From: Pseudomonadota bacterium
GTDB taxonomy: Bacteria > Pseudomonadota > Alphaproteobacteria > Acetobacterales > Acetobacteraceae
Reading direction: 5' to 3'
NCBI GenBank assembly: GCA_021845835.1
Contig: JAJZVE010000004.1
Coordinates: 1-25,166 of the forward strand
Length of the DNA stretch: 25,166 bases
Every line of letters starts with the position of its first letter. The first letter of the stretch is position 1. The notes under the pieces are model-generated. The model saw only the letters and a list, made by a program, of their open reading frames with translations. It did not search any database and was not told the DNA's origin. The translations under genes were made by a program, and so were the position numbers. Shown in pieces: positions 22,986-25,166 of this stretch.

Positions 22986-23966
22986 TCAATCCGGCAGCAG
23001 CCGTCTGCGGGGCACGGCGAACAGCTCGTCGAAGATGTCGTCAGGCAGGATGTCGCGACAGATGAGATACGGATCGCCGCCCGCGGCCACCAGACGGTCG
23101 AGCCGCTGCCGCGCGCCGAAATCCGTCCAGAAGGCGTCGCGCAGCCGCGCCTCCACCAGCTCGACCACCTCGGCGGAGATTTCGCCGACACCGGCCGAGC
23201 GTCGGCCCACGGCGGTCGAAATGCGGGACTCGATGGCGTCCGCCACATCCTCGATGCCGGCGCCGGTTGTGGCCACCGTCTTCAACACCGCCGGAGCCGC
23301 TCGTCCTTCGACGCCGCCCCTGGTGATGCGCAGCATCGCCTGGATGTCGGCGACGACGTGATCGGCACCGCTGCGGTCGGCCTTGTTGACGACAAAGACG
23401 TCGGCGATTTCCATGATGCCGGCCTTGATGGCCTGCAGCCCGTCGCCCTGGCCGGGCACCGAGAGCACCAGAGTGACGTCCGCGACGCGCAGGACGTCCA
23501 CCTCGTCCTGCCCAGCCCCGACCGTCTCGACCAGGATCATATCGAAGCCGAAGGCATCAAGGATCCGCACCGCGTCGCGGGTCGCGCGGGAGAGGCCGCC
23601 GTGGGCGCCGCGGGTGGCCAGGGAGCGGAGGAACACACCGAGGCGGTCCAATTCAGGCATGCGGATGCGGTCGCCAAGGATGGCGCCGCCGGAGAACGGG
23701 CTCGACGGATCGACGGCGAGGATGCCGACTTTGCGGCCGCGCCCGGCAAAGACAGCCGCAAGGCGGCCGGTCAGCGTGCTCTTGCCCGTTCCCAGGCTAC
23801 CGGTGATGCCGACGGCGCGCGCTTTTCCTGCCATGGTGAAGACGCCGTGCATCGCCTCCTGCCAACCCGGCGCCCGCGCCTCGACCAGGCTGATCAGGCG
23901 TGACAGAGCGCGGCGATCGCCCTGCCTTAGACCGCTCAGCAGCGCCGGCCAGTCGGGTGTCACCAT
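22986..23966 (-). CDS. meaB: MeaB/ArgK-family P-loop GTPase, acyl-CoA mutase chaperone
   Basis: A 326-residue G3E-type GTPase. Walker A is G-S-L-G-T-G-K-S-T (56-64), then the family hallmark D-P-S-S-P-F-S-G-G-A-I-L-G-D-R (86-100), E-T-V-G-A-G-Q (147-153) and the guanine-specificity motif N-K-A-D (194-197). MeaB proteins gate loading of adenosylcobalamin into, and ejection of damaged cofactor from, B12-dependent acyl-CoA mutases. It lies 27 bp after the B12-binding subunit gene, in the same operon as the mutase, fixing its partner. The P-loop reads G-S-L-G-T rather than the commoner G-x-P-G-A/V, a mild variation. Length is normal. Confidence 0.92.
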   Translation of the reverse strand: MVTPDWPALLSGLRQGDRRALSRLISLVEARAPGWQEAMHGVFTMAGKARAVGITGSLGTGKSTLTGRLAAVFAGRGRKVGILAVDPSSPFSGGAILGDRIRMPELDRLGVFLRSLATRGAHGGLSRATRDAVRILDAFGFDMILVETVGAGQDEVDVLRVADVTLVLSVPGQGDGLQAIKAGIMEIADVFVVNKADRSGADHVVADIQAMLRITRGGVEGRAAPAVLKTVATTGAGIEDVADAIESRISTAVGRRSAGVGEISAEVVELVEARLRDAFWTDFGARQRLDRLVAAGGDPYLICRDILPDDIFDELFAVPRRRLLPD

Positions 23967-23993
23967 CGCGCCCGGCGCCCCTCCCCCGATTAC

Positions 23994-24410
23994 TTACGCC
24001 GTCCCGGCCCGCGCGCGACGATCCGTGGCCAGCGCCGAGATGCTGTCAATAATGGCGGCCGAGGCAGAGCCGGAACCGAAAACGGCGGCGACGCCCAGCG
24101 CCGTCATCGCCTTCGCGTCCTCGCCCGTGATGATCGAACCGCCGAGAACCACCGGCGCATCCACCTGCCGTTCCGCCAAGAGAGGCATCAATTCGGGAAG
24201 ATAGTCGAGGAACTCCCAGGAATGGCAGCTGATGCCGATGACGTCCACGTCCTCATCGACGGCGGAGCGAAGTATGGTGCTCGGAGTCTGGAAACGTCCG
24301 ACGTAGACCACCTCGAAGCCGGCGTCGCGCAACAGCCCGGCGATGGCGACGGCTCCCAGTTCGTGTTGATCCGTGCCCAGCATGGCGAGAAGCACACGTC
24401 CCTTGGTCAT
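23994..24410 (-). CDS. Stand-alone cobalamin-binding subunit of a B12-dependent acyl-CoA mutase
   Basis: A 138-residue Rossmann-like B12-binding protein. D14-Q-H16-E-L-G19 is the D-x-H-x-x-G motif, with H16 as the cobalt lower ligand; G90-G91 is the second conserved turn. In canonical methylmalonyl-CoA mutase the Lys four residues before the Asp is conserved, but here it is M10. The S-x-L motif reads S61-C-H. The ATG at 24410 has a GGGGGAC site and lies 10 bp after the mutase large-subunit stop; the longer open frame would overlap that gene. Separate large and small subunits are found in isobutyryl- and 2-hydroxyisobutyryl-CoA mutases and archaeal methylmalonyl-CoA mutases, so the exact reaction is open. 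Confidence 0.88.
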   Translation of the reverse strand: MTKGRVLLAMLGTDQHELGAVAIAGLLRDAGFEVVYVGRFQTPSTILRSAVDEDVDVIGISCHSWEFLDYLPELMPLLAERQVDAPVVLGGSIITGEDAKAMTALGVAAVFGSGSASAAIIDSISALATDRRARAGTA

Positions 24411-24420
24411 CTCGTCCCCC

Positions 24421-25166
24421 TCAGACCGGCGGCTGCAGCGCGCCGAACGGATCGTAGGGCTCGCCATAGGCCATGCGAATTACCCCCGCGATTTCGCCCA
24501 TGGTCGCGCCGGCGTCCAGCGCCGACATCACCGGCGGCACCAGGTTTTCCGTTCCCTCGGCAACGGCGAGGACACTGCGCAACGCTGCTGCCGCTTTCGC
24601 TTGGTCGCGGCGCGCCCTGAAATCCCTCACCTCCTGCGCCCGCTGGCGGTAGGGACGGATCTTGCGCTCGGAGACATCGCGCAGCAGTGTGTCGCCTTCC
24701 GGCGCCATGCGGTGGACGTTGACCCCCACCAACGGGCGTTCCCCGCTTTCAACCTGGTTAAGGTGGCGGCGCATCTTGTCGTCGAAGAACTGGCGGAACC
24801 AACCCGATTCATCGAGGTCGCGGGGATGGCCGCGCGCCTCGATATCGAGAACCATGTCCCAGATGCGCCTTTCCATCTCGGCGGTCAGCGCCTCGACGAA
24901 ATAGGAGCCGCCGAGCGGATCGACCACCTTGGCCGCTCCTGTCTCGAGATCGATGATCTGCTGGGTGCGCAGCCCGACCAGATGGGCCTCGGCGGTGGGC
25001 GTGCGGTAGCCTTCGTCGAAGGTCGATATCTCCATCGCCTGCGCCCCGGCGAGCACCAGCGACAGGGCCTGGGTGGTACCCCGCACGATGTTGTTGGCGA
25101 GCTGCTGTGTCGTCATCGTCAGGCCGGAGGTATGGCTGGTGACCACCACTGACCACGAACGCGGAT
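24421..25166 (-). CDS. Acyl-CoA mutase large subunit, C-terminal part (methylmalonyl-CoA mutase family; runs off window)
   Basis: About 248 residues of the C-terminal part of the catalytic (beta/alpha)8 subunit; the 5' end lies beyond position 25166, so the true start is not seen. Family motifs: T-S-G-L-T-M-T-T-Q-Q, N-N-I-V-R-G-T-T-Q-A-L, F-D-E-G-Y-R-T-P-T, L-R-T-Q-Q-I-I, and V-D-P-L-G-G-S-Y-F-V-E. The chain ends without a B12-binding domain, which is supplied by the next gene. Where I recall R-A/F-H-x-Q-T-x-G in methylmalonyl-, isobutyryl- and ethylmalonyl-CoA mutases, this protein has V-V-T-S-H-T-S-G: the catalytic histidine position is Thr, and His replaces the Gln. A non-methylmalonyl substrate is therefore possible. 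It heads a mutase/B12-subunit/MeaB operon. Confidence 0.87.
   Translation of the reverse strand, partial: PRSWSVVVTSHTSGLTMTTQQLANNIVRGTTQALSLVLAGAQAMEISTFDEGYRTPTAEAHLVGLRTQQIIDLETGAAKVVDPLGGSYFVEALTAEMERRIWDMVLDIEARGHPRDLDESGWFRQFFDDKMRRHLNQVESGERPLVGVNVHRMAPEGDTLLRDVSERKIRPYRQRAQEVRDFRARRDQAKAAAALRSVLAVAEGTENLVPPVMSALDAGATMGEIAGVIRMAYGEPYDPFGALQPPV

Overview
The window is 25,166 bp of high-G+C, densely coded bacterial DNA. Gene content (Liv-type ABC transporters, a four-gene electron-transfer-flavoprotein module, FadR/RpiR/TetR regulators, split B12 mutase genes) and base composition fit a free-living proteobacterium. An alphaproteobacterium is my best guess, but no rRNA or marker gene is present to fix it. 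Nothing looks like phage, plasmid or CRISPR. The only mobile DNA is a decayed IS21-type scar.

Layout. (1) 32-7950, rightward: a PYROXD2/phytoene-desaturase-like FAD oxidoreductase, EtfB, EtfA and a membrane Fe-S ETF:quinone reductase of the DgcB/EtfD type form a tight operon. A FadR-type (GntR/FCD) regulator with its own promoter and an aldehyde dehydrogenase follow. (2) 8069-12693, leftward: a complete Liv-type ABC importer (binding protein, two permeases, two ATPases). (3) 12833-16716, rightward and divergent from (2): an RpiR-family regulator, an enoyl-CoA hydratase/isomerase and a fused NDP-forming acyl-CoA synthetase. (4) 16762-17148: remnant of an IS21 element, with an IstA N-terminus joined to an IstB C-terminus. 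(5) 17158-21821, leftward: a second Liv-type importer whose two permeases are fused into one protein. (6) 22294-22938, rightward: a TetR regulator divergent from (5). (7) 22986-25166, leftward: MeaB-type GTPase, a stand-alone B12-binding subunit and the C-terminal part of an acyl-CoA mutase large subunit that runs off the window.

How it may work together (inference). Two importers probably bring in carboxylates or amino-acid-like compounds. The NDP-forming synthetase activates an acid to its CoA thioester, the crotonase hydrates or isomerises it, and the B12 mutase with its GTPase chaperone rearranges an acyl-CoA skeleton. The oxidoreductase at the left would pass electrons through its own EtfBA to the membrane Fe-S protein and so to quinone, and the aldehyde dehydrogenase would clear an aldehyde product. 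No acyl-CoA dehydrogenase is encoded here, so the electron donor to this ETF is most likely the unusual FAD oxidoreductase. Its substrate cannot be read from sequence.

Most worth a second look: the mutase pair, whose active-site motifs differ from the canonical methylmalonyl-CoA mutase family in both subunits; the RpiR/importer divergent promoter, where two palindromes sit on facing promoters; the orphan oxidoreductase-ETF chain; and the IS21 scar.
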